DNA from: Candidatus Metalachnospira gallinarum | GTDB taxonomy: Bacteria > Bacillota > Clostridia > Lachnospirales > Anaerotignaceae | Length of the DNA: 64,000 nucleotides | Assembly (NCBI GenBank): GCA_904378045.1 | Contig: CAJFHC010000005.1 | Location: 38,217-102,216, forward strand | Direction of reading: 5' to 3' | Shown: in pieces, positions 1 to 8,038 of the stretch | Layout of the letters: every line of letters starts with the position of its first letter | How positions within the stretch are numbered: the first letter of the stretch is position 1 | Translations under genes and position numbers: made by a program | The notes under the pieces: generated by a model | Databases searched by the model: none | Seen by the model: the letters and a program-made list of their open reading frames with translations, nothing else | What the model was told of the DNA's origin: nothing

Positions 1-253
1 TATCGCTGTTTGTCATGCCGCATTCCAAGAGCTTTTCCTCGCCGTAAATGCCCGGGTCTATATCGTGTCCGCCCGTAAAAACATAGCCGTCGCAAAGCTC
101 ATCCAGCTTCGCCGCGTCTCCTCCGCCGAACCTGAGCGGAAGCATTATCGGTATGCCTCCGGCCTCAGTTACCGCGTCCATATATCCGGGCAGCATCCAT
201 ATACTTTCTTTTTCATCGTCATAAAGCGGCATAACGCCTATCACTGGAGCCAT
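1..253 (-). CDS. Peptidase C26 (gamma-glutamyl-GABA hydrolase-like), 3' end outside window
   Basis: The first 84 codons of a minus-strand gene that runs off the left edge. The translation starts MAPVIGVMPLYDDEKESIWM and later reads YVFTGGHDIDPGIYGE, the oxyanion/glycine-rich stretch typical of class I glutamine-amidotransferase-like peptidases of the PuuD/C26 family, which cleave gamma-glutamyl bonds. The catalytic Cys and His/Glu would lie in the missing part. Its start codon overlaps the end of the patatin-like gene by 13 bases, so the two are probably cotranscribed and translationally coupled. The family is clear; the substrate is not. Confidence 0.8.
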   Translation of the reverse strand, partial: MAPVIGVMPLYDDEKESIWMLPGYMDAVTEAGGIPIMLPLRFGGGDAAKLDELCDGYVFTGGHDIDPGIYGEEKLLECGMTNSD

Positions 254-1080
254 TCTTTTACCTCTTCTATTCTTTTTTTCGCGTCTTCCCTGCCCTGGTC
301 ATACATTTCCCATATACGGGCAAGGTTTTTTTCCATTCGCGAGATGTCGACCTTCCTTGACGGCCTTATGACAAGTATCTTGCCGCTGTCATCCATGTCG
401 TTCACATATTTGAGATTTTCGATATAACGAAGATGCCTTGTGATAAGGGCGTCCACAAATCTCGGATAGTCCTTGTAGATTTTCTTTGACAGGAACGGAT
501 TGTTGGGTTTTGGCACATATCCTCTCGGCTTTGTTAGCACGACCACAAGCCTGTCATATCCCATATCCATAAACTTTTTGACCGGCACGCTGTCGCATAT
601 TCCTCCGTCCAGCAGCTTGAATCCTTCTGTCTCTACTATCTGGGAAACAAATGGCATGGACGACGAAGCTCTTATAACGTCTATCTGTTTTATAAGGTCC
701 TCGCATTTTATGTATTCCGCCAGACCGGTCTCAACATTGCTGCAAACGGCATAGAAATCCGTGCCGGAGTTCATAAAAGCCTCGTTGTCGAACGGATCCA
801 GCTTTTCGGGTATCTCGTGATAGCAGAATTCCGTCTCGACCATGTTTCCCGTTTTAAGCAGGGAATGGACACTCATAAATCTTTTGTCCTTTCGGTACTT
901 AAGCGTGTATCTTATGCTTCTTCCCCTCTGGCCGGAGACAAAATTCACGCCATGTATCGTTCCGGCCGATACTCCGATAACTCCATCGACCTTAATGCCG
1001 TTGTCGTTAAATATATCGAGAACGCCGGCTGTGAACATACCTCTCATGGCTCCGCCCTCAAGAACAAGACCTGTTTTCAT
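241..1080 (-). CDS. Patatin-like phospholipase family protein
   Basis: Predicted cytoplasmic serine acyl hydrolase of 279 residues. Visible signatures are the N-terminal oxyanion loop LVLEGGAMRGMFTAGVLD (about residues 5-22), the nucleophile elbow GVSAG about 20 residues later, and DGG in LLDGGICDSVPVKK, giving the patatin Ser-Asp dyad. Length and the extended C-terminal region match the YjjU-like bacterial group. I start it at 1080 because AGAGGGAT sits just ahead of that ATG; an in-frame ATG further upstream has no ribosome site. It overlaps the downstream C26 peptidase gene. The natural lipid substrate cannot be told from sequence. Confidence 0.88.
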   Translation of the reverse strand: MKTGLVLEGGAMRGMFTAGVLDIFNDNGIKVDGVIGVSAGTIHGVNFVSGQRGRSIRYTLKYRKDKRFMSVHSLLKTGNMVETEFCYHEIPEKLDPFDNEAFMNSGTDFYAVCSNVETGLAEYIKCEDLIKQIDVIRASSSMPFVSQIVETEGFKLLDGGICDSVPVKKFMDMGYDRLVVVLTKPRGYVPKPNNPFLSKKIYKDYPRFVDALITRHLRYIENLKYVNDMDDSGKILVIRPSRKVDISRMEKNLARIWEMYDQGREDAKKRIEEVKEWLQ

Positions 1081-1207
1081 ACATATCCCTCTTTTCACTC
1101 ATGAAACGTTTTAATTTGATAATTCAAAGATAATATGTTATCGTAATAAATAAAAGAGTAGCATAAAAATCATACTTTTTCAATAGATGGGTTTAAAGGA
1201 GGAGCAC

Positions 1208-2056
1208 ATGAGTTCAAAAAAGAAATACCGGGAAAATTTTAAAAAGGCGGTAAAAATGGAAATTCGGGAGCATAAAAGCTCCTTTGCCGTTTATATGATA
1301 ATCAGGTCAATAGTTTTTCTTGTAATGATAAGACAGGCCTTTAACGGCAATTATGAAAATGTTTTTATGTGTATTCTGACTCTGCTGCTGCTCACGGTGC
1401 CGAGCTTTATACAGGTCAGGTTCAGAATAGAGCTTCCTAAGACTTTGGAGATAATAATACTTCTGTTCATATTTTCAGCGGAAATACTCGGCGAGGTAAA
1501 CGAGTTCTATCTTAAGATACCGTACTGGGACACAATCCTGCATACATTGAACGGTTTTCTGGCGGCGGCCATCGGCTTTTCGCTTGTCGATCTTTTAAAC
1601 AGCGACGACAGGCTCGTGTTCAATCTTTCGCCGTTTTTTGTCGCTGTCGTAGCTTTCTGTTTCTCGATGACCATAGGCGTGCTTTGGGAGTTCTTTGAAT
1701 TTTTCGCCGACTATTTTTTAAAGCTGGATATGCAGAAGGACACGGTCATACATTCCATAAACTCCGTTCTTCTCAATCCCGACGGTATAAACGTCCCCTA
1801 TCACATTAAGGGCATAACTTCCACAGTCGTAAACGGAGTTGACCTCGGCATCAACGGATATCTTGACATCGGCCTGATCGACACGATCAAAGATCTTCTT
1901 GTCAACTTCATCGGCGCCGTCGTGTTTTCCGTTATCGGATATTTTTACACAAAGAAAAAAGGAAAAGGATATATCGCCCCCAACTTTATCCCCAGACCAA
2001 AGGACGATGGGGCTGATTTCCTGAAAATGCTTGAGGATGAAGAAAGCGGCCGCTGA
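1208..2056 (+). CDS. Multipass membrane protein, DUF2238/YjdF-like
   Basis: A 282-residue integral membrane protein with about six hydrophobic segments, a basic N-terminus and a charged C-terminal tail. Motifs include a WDTILHTLNGF segment, GVLWEFFEF at the end of a helix and a following KDT; WD..LH, WEFFE and D..KDT are characteristic of YjdF-type (DUF2238) proteins, whose function is unknown. The ATG at 1208 follows AAAGGAGGAGCAC at ideal spacing, so the seven-codon upstream extension is unlikely. It stands alone between the divergent patatin gene and the TetR gene. Family assignment is from memory of these motifs. Confidence 0.7.
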   Translation: MSSKKKYRENFKKAVKMEIREHKSSFAVYMIIRSIVFLVMIRQAFNGNYENVFMCILTLLLLTVPSFIQVRFRIELPKTLEIIILLFIFSAEILGEVNEFYLKIPYWDTILHTLNGFLAAAIGFSLVDLLNSDDRLVFNLSPFFVAVVAFCFSMTIGVLWEFFEFFADYFLKLDMQKDTVIHSINSVLLNPDGINVPYHIKGITSTVVNGVDLGINGYLDIGLIDTIKDLLVNFIGAVVFSVIGYFYTKKKGKGYIAPNFIPRPKDDGADFLKMLEDEESGR

Positions 2057-2084
2057 TTTTCAAATAAATTTTTAGGCTTTGGCA

Positions 2085-2113
2085 TTGACATATAACAACG
2101 GGTAAATTATAAT
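2085..2113 (+). promoter_or_regulatory. Consensus sigma-A promoter of the tetR-ABC locus
   Basis: TTGACA at 2085-2090, an exact 17-base spacer, and TATAAT at 2108-2113: both hexamers are perfect consensus. The expected start site near 2120 falls inside the palindromic operator that follows, so a bound repressor would block this otherwise very strong promoter. Confidence 0.85.
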
Positions 2114-2140
2114 ATAACAGTGTTATATAGCACTGTTATA
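2113..2140. promoter_or_regulatory. Palindromic operator, likely bound by the TetR-family regulator
   Basis: Ten-base perfect inverted arms TATAACAGTG (2113-2122) and CACTGTTATA (2131-2140) around eight bases. Each half is itself a near palindrome of the form TATARCA-N-TGTTATA (2113-2127 and 2126-2140), as if two dimers bind side by side. It overlaps the -10 element and the start site and ends 12 bases before the tetR start codon, the normal place for autorepression. Confidence 0.75.
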
Positions 2141-2152
2141 AAAGGAGTGCTT

Positions 2153-2770
2153 ATGATTACTAAGGATTATACAACGCTTGAGCGCATCCATCGGGCGGCG
2201 TTTGAGGAATTTCTTGAAAAAGGCTTCAAATCGGCATCTTTGAGGAACATTGTCAAAAAAGTAAATATGACCACCGGCGCCTTTTATGGATATTACAACA
2301 GCAAAGAGGAGCTTTTTGAGGCGCTTGTCGATGAGCATTACCAGTATCTTATAAACTGTTTTAAAAAAGCTCAGCGGGATTTTGCCGGCATCCCCTACGA
2401 GCTCCAGCCGAATAATCTCGGAAAGGTCTCCGGACAGTGCATGTTTGATATGCTCCATTATGCCTATGAGCATCTTGATGGCTGCAAACTGCTTCTATGC
2501 TGTTCTGAGGGAACAAAGTACGCCGGTCTCATCGATGAGATGGTAGAAATAGAAGTGGACAGCACGCATGCCTATCAGGATGTGCTGAGAAAGCTTGGCC
2601 GTCACTCTCCGGACATTGACCCGAGACTTGAGCATATTCTTATAACCGGTATGTTCCACACGTTTTTTGAGCTTATAATTCATGAGATGCCTTTGTCCGA
2701 CGCGGAAAATTATCTGCGGGAAATGAGAGCTTTTTACACGGCCGGATGGATGGAAATTATGGGGCAGTAA
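2153..2770 (+). CDS. TetR/AcrR-family transcriptional regulator
   Basis: A 205-residue DNA-binding repressor. The N-terminal helix-turn-helix reads RIHRAAFEEFLEKGFKSASL then a recognition segment ending TTGAFYGYYNSKEELF, the standard TetR pattern; the C-terminal three quarters is a helical ligand/dimer domain with no family motif I can name. The ATG at 2153 follows AAGGAGTGCTT. It sits behind the consensus promoter and palindrome described above and directly ahead of two ABC exporter genes, so it most likely represses itself and perhaps the exporter in response to an exported compound. The ligand is unknown. Confidence 0.9.
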   Translation: MITKDYTTLERIHRAAFEEFLEKGFKSASLRNIVKKVNMTTGAFYGYYNSKEELFEALVDEHYQYLINCFKKAQRDFAGIPYELQPNNLGKVSGQCMFDMLHYAYEHLDGCKLLLCCSEGTKYAGLIDEMVEIEVDSTHAYQDVLRKLGRHSPDIDPRLEHILITGMFHTFFELIIHEMPLSDAENYLREMRAFYTAGWMEIMGQ

Positions 2771-2793
2771 AGCCCTGTAATTTTTTAAATGAT

Positions 2794-2811
2794 TGTTAGC
2801 ATATACTAACA
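2794..2811. promoter_or_regulatory. Inverted-repeat operator ahead of the ABC exporter genes
   Basis: TGTTAG (2794-2799), six bases, CTAACA (2806-2811). A possible -10 element TATACT (2802-2807) lies within it, with only a poor -35. It is unlike the TetR palindrome but matches the site at 15773-15790 in both arms except one base, so a separate regulator is likely; TTAG/CTAA half-sites recall DtxR/MntR-type metal regulators, which is only a suggestion. Confidence 0.5.
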
Positions 2812-2856
2812 TTTATTCCTTAGATAAGCAAAAAAATATAAAAGGAGGAGTTAATC

Positions 2857-4626
2857 TTGAAAAAGCAGTCCAATCTGTCAAGGCTTCTCGGCTATGCCGG
2901 AAACCATAAATATCTTATCTACGCTTCTTGGATATTGTCGGCCATAAGCGCTTTGGTATCGCTTGTTCCATACTTGTATATATGGCTGGTTATGAGGGAA
3001 GTGCTTGAAACGGCTCCGCATTTTGAAAACGCCGTGGGGCTCACCCATAACGGATGGATGGCCGTTGGCTTCGCCGTTGCCGCCGTGCTTATCTATATCG
3101 CCGGACTTATGTGCTCCCATATGGGCGCCTTCAGGATAGCCACAAATATGCGTATAACCACTATGGAGCATATATTAAAGCTTCCCCTCGGAGTATCCGA
3201 GAGCTTCGGAAGCGGAAAACTCAGAAAAATCGTAAATGAGTCCAGCGCGGCCACTGAGACGTATCTCGCCCATCAGCTTCCGGACCGCTCCGGAGCCATA
3301 GCAACTCCCTGCGGCCTGCTTATTCTCCTTTTTGTTTTTGACTGGAGGCTTGGAGTGCTCAGCCTTCTGCCCGTTGTCCTCGGGTTCGCGATAATGATGA
3401 GTATGACCGGACCACGAATGCAGAAAAAAATGCTTGAGTATCAAAACGCCCTTGACGATATGTCCAATGAGGCCGTGGAGTATATCAGGGGAATACCAGT
3501 AGTAAAGACATTCGGACAAACCATATTTTCATTTAAAAAATTCAAGGGTTCCATTGAAAGATACAAAAAATGGGTAATTGCCTATACTAAAGAGCTCAGG
3601 ACTCCAATGATGTTCTATACTACGGCCATCAACGGAGTGTTCGCATTTCTAATTGCCGGGGCGCTGTTTTTTACCAGCGACGGGGTAACATCGGAATTTA
3701 TACTGAATCTTATTTTCTATATAATAATTACCCCGATCATATCCATAACGCTTACAAGGATAATGTTTCAGAGCGAAAACGCAATGATAGTTGACGACGC
3801 TCTCGGCAGGATAGACAGCATACTCAATCTCGCTCCCCTCAGCGAACCTTCAAAGCCGGAAATACCGGCAGACGCCTCCGTCGAGGTCAAAAACGTTTAT
3901 TTCAGCTACGACGGAAAAAACGATGTTCTGAAAAATATTTCTTTTTATATACCGGCCGGTCAGAAGATCGCCCTGGTCGGCCCTTCGGGAGGGGGAAAGA
4001 CCACCCTTGCCAATATAATAGCCCGATTCTTTGATCCTGACAGGGGATGCGTAAAAATCGGAGGAATAGACGTAAAAAATATAAAAAAAGAGGAGCTTAT
4101 GGATACGGTATCCTTTGTTTTCCAAAACAGCAGACTTATAAAGGGAACTATTTTTGACAATGTGCGTCTTGGAAAGCCTGACGCCACCCGCGAGGAGGTA
4201 ATGAACGCCATTGTGAACGCCCAGTGCAAAGACATTATAGATAAACTGCCAAACGGCATAGATACGGTCATCGGCAGCAAAGGAACCTATCTTTCGGGCG
4301 GAGAACAGCAGAGAATAGCCATAGCGCGTGTTATGCTCAAGGACTCTCCCATAATCATAATGGATGAGGCCACAGCCTTCGCCGACCCGGATAATGAGTA
4401 CAGAATACAGAAAGCGTTAACGAATATGTCAAAGGGAAAGACCGTCATTATGATTGCCCACAGGCTGTCAACTGTTGTCAACGCTGACAGGATATACGTC
4501 ATTAAAGACGGAGAGATATCAGAAAGCGGCACCAGTGAGGAACTTATGGCTCAAAACGGCCTTTTCAGCAAAATGTGGAACAACTATCAGGCCTCCGTAC
4601 AGTGGAAGGTCTCAAAGGAGGCGTAA
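2857..4626 (+). CDS. ABC exporter half-transporter, permease fused to ATPase (subunit 1)
   Basis: A 589-residue protein with an N-terminal six-helix exporter domain (about residues 15-310) and a C-terminal nucleotide-binding domain. Walker A GPSGGGKTT lies near residue 374, the signature LSGGEQQR near 479, Walker B/catalytic Glu in IIIMDEATAFAD and the switch His in IAHRLST. Start is TTG at 2857, behind AAAGGAGGAG. The stop is three bases before the next start, whose ribosome site lies inside this gene's end, so the two half-transporters are coupled and probably form a heterodimer of the YbtPQ/IrtAB-like or multidrug type. The substrate is unknown; the TetR gene suggests a toxic compound, the TTAG/CTAA operator perhaps a metal link. 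Confidence 0.92.
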   Translation: MKKQSNLSRLLGYAGNHKYLIYASWILSAISALVSLVPYLYIWLVMREVLETAPHFENAVGLTHNGWMAVGFAVAAVLIYIAGLMCSHMGAFRIATNMRITTMEHILKLPLGVSESFGSGKLRKIVNESSAATETYLAHQLPDRSGAIATPCGLLILLFVFDWRLGVLSLLPVVLGFAIMMSMTGPRMQKKMLEYQNALDDMSNEAVEYIRGIPVVKTFGQTIFSFKKFKGSIERYKKWVIAYTKELRTPMMFYTTAINGVFAFLIAGALFFTSDGVTSEFILNLIFYIIITPIISITLTRIMFQSENAMIVDDALGRIDSILNLAPLSEPSKPEIPADASVEVKNVYFSYDGKNDVLKNISFYIPAGQKIALVGPSGGGKTTLANIIARFFDPDRGCVKIGGIDVKNIKKEELMDTVSFVFQNSRLIKGTIFDNVRLGKPDATREEVMNAIVNAQCKDIIDKLPNGIDTVIGSKGTYLSGGEQQRIAIARVMLKDSPIIIMDEATAFADPDNEYRIQKALTNMSKGKTVIMIAHRLSTVVNADRIYVIKDGEISESGTSEELMAQNGLFSKMWNNYQASVQWKVSKEA

Positions 4627-4629
4627 GTT

Positions 4630-6360
4630 ATGATAAAATGGCTTCAGAAAAAATACGCACTTTCCGAACAGGGCGCTAAGGATCTTATAAAAGGCTGCTT
4701 TGCCTGCGTGCTTCAGAATATTTCTTTTATGCTGCCCGTTGGATTGCTCTACATGTTCGTAAGGGATATGCTAAGCGGCGCTCCCATCGGCGAAAACGCG
4801 GTATTTTATATGGCCGGATGCGTTTTATGTTTGTTATTTATATTTTTCTCGACCTTCGTACAGTATAACGCAACCTATTTCGCGACATACAAAGAGAGCG
4901 GCATAAGACGCATAAGTCTGGCCGAAAGGCTCCGCCAGATACCTCTTTCATTTTTTGGGAAAAAAGATCTGGCTGATCTCACAAGCACTATAATGGCGGA
5001 CTGCACATTCCTTGAGCAGAGCTTTTCCCATTTTATTCCCGAGCTTGCTGGCTCGATAATATTTACGGTGATAGTATCCGTCAACCTGTTTATATTCGAC
5101 TGGAGAATGGCCGTCGCCGCTCTTTGGGTGCTTCCCGTATCCTTTGCCATCGTAGGATTTTCCGCCAAAGTTCAGGAAAGCCTCAATCAGAAATCTATGG
5201 ACGCGAAGATGGCCTGCGCCGATGGAATTCAGGAATGTATAGAAGCCGTTCAGGATTTGAAGGCGAATAACGCCGAAAAAAACTACATGAAAGGGCTGGA
5301 AGGAAAAATAAGGGCGGTCGAACACAGATCAATAATAAACGAGTTCGGACTCGCGGCCTTTGTTGTGACCGCTTCCCTGATACTTAAGCTTGGAATCGCG
5401 ACCACGGCTCTCGCCGGTTCCATATTCCTTATGAACGGAACTTTGGACATACTCACGTTTTTTATGTATATACTTCTTGTTTCAAGGCTCTATGACCCAC
5501 TCCAGGGCGCTCTGCAAAATCTTGCCGCCGTGATAAGCACAAGGACGAACATTGCCAGGATGAACGAGATACTTTATCATTCCATTCAGCAGGGAGAAAA
5601 ACAGCTTGATAACAACGGCTGCGACATTGTGTTTGACCATGTCGGTTTCTCCTATAACACCGGCGAGACGGTTTTGAAAGATGTATCATTTACGGCGAAG
5701 CAGGGAGAGGTAACAGCTCTTGTGGGCCCGTCAGGCGGAGGAAAAACCACGGTTTCACGTCTTGCGGCAAGATTTTGGGACGCGGACAAGGGCAAAATAA
5801 CCGTCGGAGGTATGGATATTTCAAAAATCGACCCGGAAACGCTGCTTTCCCTCTATTCCATAGTATTCCAGGATGTTACCCTGTTCAACAATACGATTAT
5901 GGAAAATATCCGTATAGGAAATAAAAATGCCACCGACGAGGAAGTTCTCGCCGCCGCCCGCCTTGCTAACTGCGATGAGTTTGCCGAAAGGCTCCCTGAC
6001 AAGTGGCAGAGCACCATAGGCGAAAACGGCTGCGAGCTTTCCGGAGGCGAACGGCAGAGAATATCTATAGCCAGGGCTTTCCTCAAAAACGCTCCAATTA
6101 TACTTTTGGATGAAGCCACGGCTTCCCTTGACGTTGAAAACGAGACGCTTATACAAACAGCTCTCTCAAGGCTTATAAAGGATAAAACGGTGCTTGTAAT
6201 CGCCCACAGGATGCGAACCGTCGCCGGGGCGGACAAAATAGTCGTCCTTGAAGGCGGAACGGTGGCCGAGGAAGGAAGTCCCGATGAGCTTATAAATAAA
6301 AACGGCATATTTGCCCGTATGGTACAGCTCCAGCGTGAAAGCAGCAGCTGGAAGATGTAG
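4630..6360 (+). CDS. ABC exporter half-transporter, permease fused to ATPase (subunit 2)
   Basis: Partner of the preceding gene, 576 residues: exporter transmembrane domain, then ATPase with Walker A GPSGGGKTT (near residue 366), signature LSGGERQR (near 469), Walker B ILLDEATASLD and switch His in IAHRMRT. Both subunits keep the catalytic Glu after Walker B, so neither obvious site is dead, unlike many asymmetric heterodimeric exporters. The start follows AAGGAGG at proper spacing. Transcription ends at the hairpin at 6411-6457. Confidence 0.92.
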   Translation: MIKWLQKKYALSEQGAKDLIKGCFACVLQNISFMLPVGLLYMFVRDMLSGAPIGENAVFYMAGCVLCLLFIFFSTFVQYNATYFATYKESGIRRISLAERLRQIPLSFFGKKDLADLTSTIMADCTFLEQSFSHFIPELAGSIIFTVIVSVNLFIFDWRMAVAALWVLPVSFAIVGFSAKVQESLNQKSMDAKMACADGIQECIEAVQDLKANNAEKNYMKGLEGKIRAVEHRSIINEFGLAAFVVTASLILKLGIATTALAGSIFLMNGTLDILTFFMYILLVSRLYDPLQGALQNLAAVISTRTNIARMNEILYHSIQQGEKQLDNNGCDIVFDHVGFSYNTGETVLKDVSFTAKQGEVTALVGPSGGGKTTVSRLAARFWDADKGKITVGGMDISKIDPETLLSLYSIVFQDVTLFNNTIMENIRIGNKNATDEEVLAAARLANCDEFAERLPDKWQSTIGENGCELSGGERQRISIARAFLKNAPIILLDEATASLDVENETLIQTALSRLIKDKTVLVIAHRMRTVAGADKIVVLEGGTVAEEGSPDELINKNGIFARMVQLQRESSSWKM

Positions 6361-6410
6361 TATGAAAGCGAAAAAATCAAAAAATAGATCGCAGATATAA
6401 ATCTAAAGCA

Positions 6411-6462
6411 AAAACGAGGCCTCGCTCTCTGTCTTTAAAACAGGCCGGCCTCGTTTTATTCT
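6411..6462. terminator. Bidirectional intrinsic terminator between convergent genes
   Basis: AAAACGAGGCC (6411-6421) pairs with GGCCTCGTTTT (6447-6457). A-rich and T-rich flanks allow it to end both the ABC operon and the convergent nucleoside hydrolase operon, whose stop is at 6465. Confidence 0.85.
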
Positions 6463-6464
6463 TT

Positions 6465-7427
6465 TTATTTTCCAAGATATTTCAGCAGCATGTCCATATA
6501 TTTGTCATGACTTGCCTTTGTCGCGAAAACGCAGTTGCTTTCGCTCGGGACGTCTCTTCTGTCTATTATTGTTCTTCCGTCGGCTATTCCGGAGAGCGCC
6601 ACGCGCACATGGCATCTTTCCGACTCCGTTATGACGCTTCTGTCAATGGCCGCGCAGACGGCGAGCGAATCATGCACGGGTGTCCTGTCCAGCTCTTTCC
6701 CGCAGAAAGCGCTGTCAAACTCCGTCCTCTGCTCTATTATCCTTGCCGTAAATTTTCCGGAGAATGTGCCAAGCTCCCTGAGCTTTTTCGCGTCCTCAAG
6801 CGTAAGAGAAGCGGAATGGGTGGCGTCAAGGCTCACGAATGTGACCGGCACTCCGGAATTAAGGGCGATCTGAGCCGCTTCCGGATCGTGCCATATATTC
6901 GCCTCGGCGCACTCGCTGACATTTCCGAGCCTGTCCGTTCCGCCCATAATTATAAGTTCCTCAATATTTTCGGCGATGGATGGCACGGCTGAAAGAGCAA
7001 GTCCCAGATTTGTCATAGGTCCTACGGTTATGACCGTTATCTTATCTTTTGTGTTTTTCAGGCAGTCTATATAAAACGATACGGCATCCTTTTCCTCCGC
7101 CCTTTTATCCGTCTCCGCCTCAAGCCCCTCAAGCCTTTTATAGTGTATGCGTATTTCCTTTCCGTCCTTTACGACGGGTTTAAGATCTTCCTTTACGGCC
7201 CTTTCGAGATATTTCGCTATAGCTGTCGGAGCGCCCTTATATACGGGCGTGTCCTTTTCAAGCGCAGACACAAGGCGAAGGGTATTTTCCGTAGTGTCCT
7301 CAACGTCAAGATTTCCCCATACACAGCATATACCAACTACATCAAGCTCCTCACATCCCAAAGCAGTCATTATTGCCACGGCGTCATCGGAGCCGGTATC
7401 AACGTCGAGTATTATTTTCTTTGGCAT
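6465..7427 (-). CDS. Inosine/uridine-preferring nucleoside hydrolase family protein
   Basis: A 320-residue N-ribohydrolase that splits nucleosides into base and ribose for salvage. The N-terminal Ca-binding aspartate cluster DVDTGSDDA (residues 8-16) is diagnostic, and the central MGGTDRLGNVSECAEANIWHD region, including the N..AEANI..DP arrangement, plus the later VHDSLAV supply the rest of the active site. Start ATG at 7427 follows AAGGGGGAATAAAT. The upstream GNAT gene ends 12 bases before, so they form a two-gene operon. A purine permease gene lies in the same direction 3.5 kb upstream, consistent with purine scavenging. Confidence 0.93.
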   Translation of the reverse strand: MPKKIILDVDTGSDDAVAIMTALGCEELDVVGICCVWGNLDVEDTTENTLRLVSALEKDTPVYKGAPTAIAKYLERAVKEDLKPVVKDGKEIRIHYKRLEGLEAETDKRAEEKDAVSFYIDCLKNTKDKITVITVGPMTNLGLALSAVPSIAENIEELIIMGGTDRLGNVSECAEANIWHDPEAAQIALNSGVPVTFVSLDATHSASLTLEDAKKLRELGTFSGKFTARIIEQRTEFDSAFCGKELDRTPVHDSLAVCAAIDRSVITESERCHVRVALSGIADGRTIIDRRDVPSESNCVFATKASHDKYMDMLLKYLGK

Positions 7428-7439
7428 ATTTATTCCCCC

Positions 7440-7973
7440 TTATTCAATGACTTTATCAAAACAGATAAGTCTTTCCATTATGACATTCTGGAAATTGAAA
7501 TCCTCGCTGCCGACAAAGGTAAATCCCATTTTTGTATAAAGGGAAGCGGCGGGAGCGTTGCCTTCATAGGTATCAAGGCGCACGGCTCTGCAGCCCTGTT
7601 CTTTGGCCAGCTTTTCGGAAAATTCCACAAACTGTCTGCCAAAGCCCTTTCCGGCGCACTCCGGCGGTATGCAGAGAGTATGTATGACGAGCACCTCGTT
7701 TCCTTCGGCGTCGTTTGACCACCTGATTTTTGAGTATTCGGGCGGCTGGATATGGTTGAGATTTACGCAGGCCAAAACCTTTCCCTCTGCCTCTCCCACA
7801 TAGAGCGTTCCAGCGTCAAGGGCGGCCAAAGCGTCATTTTTTGTGGGATAGAGTCCTTTTTTCCAGTTTGTATAGACCTTTCCCGTTCTTTCCTCGTTGT
7901 CAAGTATCCTGTCATATATCTCGGCCACCATATCAATATCTTTTGCTATGGCCTTTCTTATATTCAGCTCCAC
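7440..7973 (-). CDS. GNAT-family N-acetyltransferase
   Basis: A 177-residue acyl-CoA-dependent transferase. The typical acetyl-CoA loop is visible as HTLCIPPECAGKGFGRQFVEF (around residues 95-115; the R/Q-x-x-G-x-G/A motif appears as AGKGFG), followed by NAPAASLYTKMGF near the C-terminus. Translation probably starts at a GTG at 7973, with AAAGGAGG ten bases upstream. It is cotranscribed with the nucleoside hydrolase. The acceptor substrate is not predictable. Confidence 0.9.
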   Translation of the reverse strand: MELNIRKAIAKDIDMVAEIYDRILDNEERTGKVYTNWKKGLYPTKNDALAALDAGTLYVGEAEGKVLACVNLNHIQPPEYSKIRWSNDAEGNEVLVIHTLCIPPECAGKGFGRQFVEFSEKLAKEQGCRAVRLDTYEGNAPAASLYTKMGFTFVGSEDFNFQNVIMERLICFDKVIE

Positions 7974-8038
7974 CGCTGTTCATCCTCCTTTGTTCGCTCA
8001 TAATGTATTCATATTTTGATGTCATATCCTAATCCGTT

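Noticed and set aside
1129..1142. Palindrome GATAA-TATG-TTATC between patatin and the membrane gene
   Set aside because: Only five-base arms in AT-rich sequence; too weak to call an operator.
2794..2811. Rex binding site
   Set aside because: Rex sites are TTGTTA-N6-TAACAA; here the spacing is eight bases and the second site has the same longer spacing.
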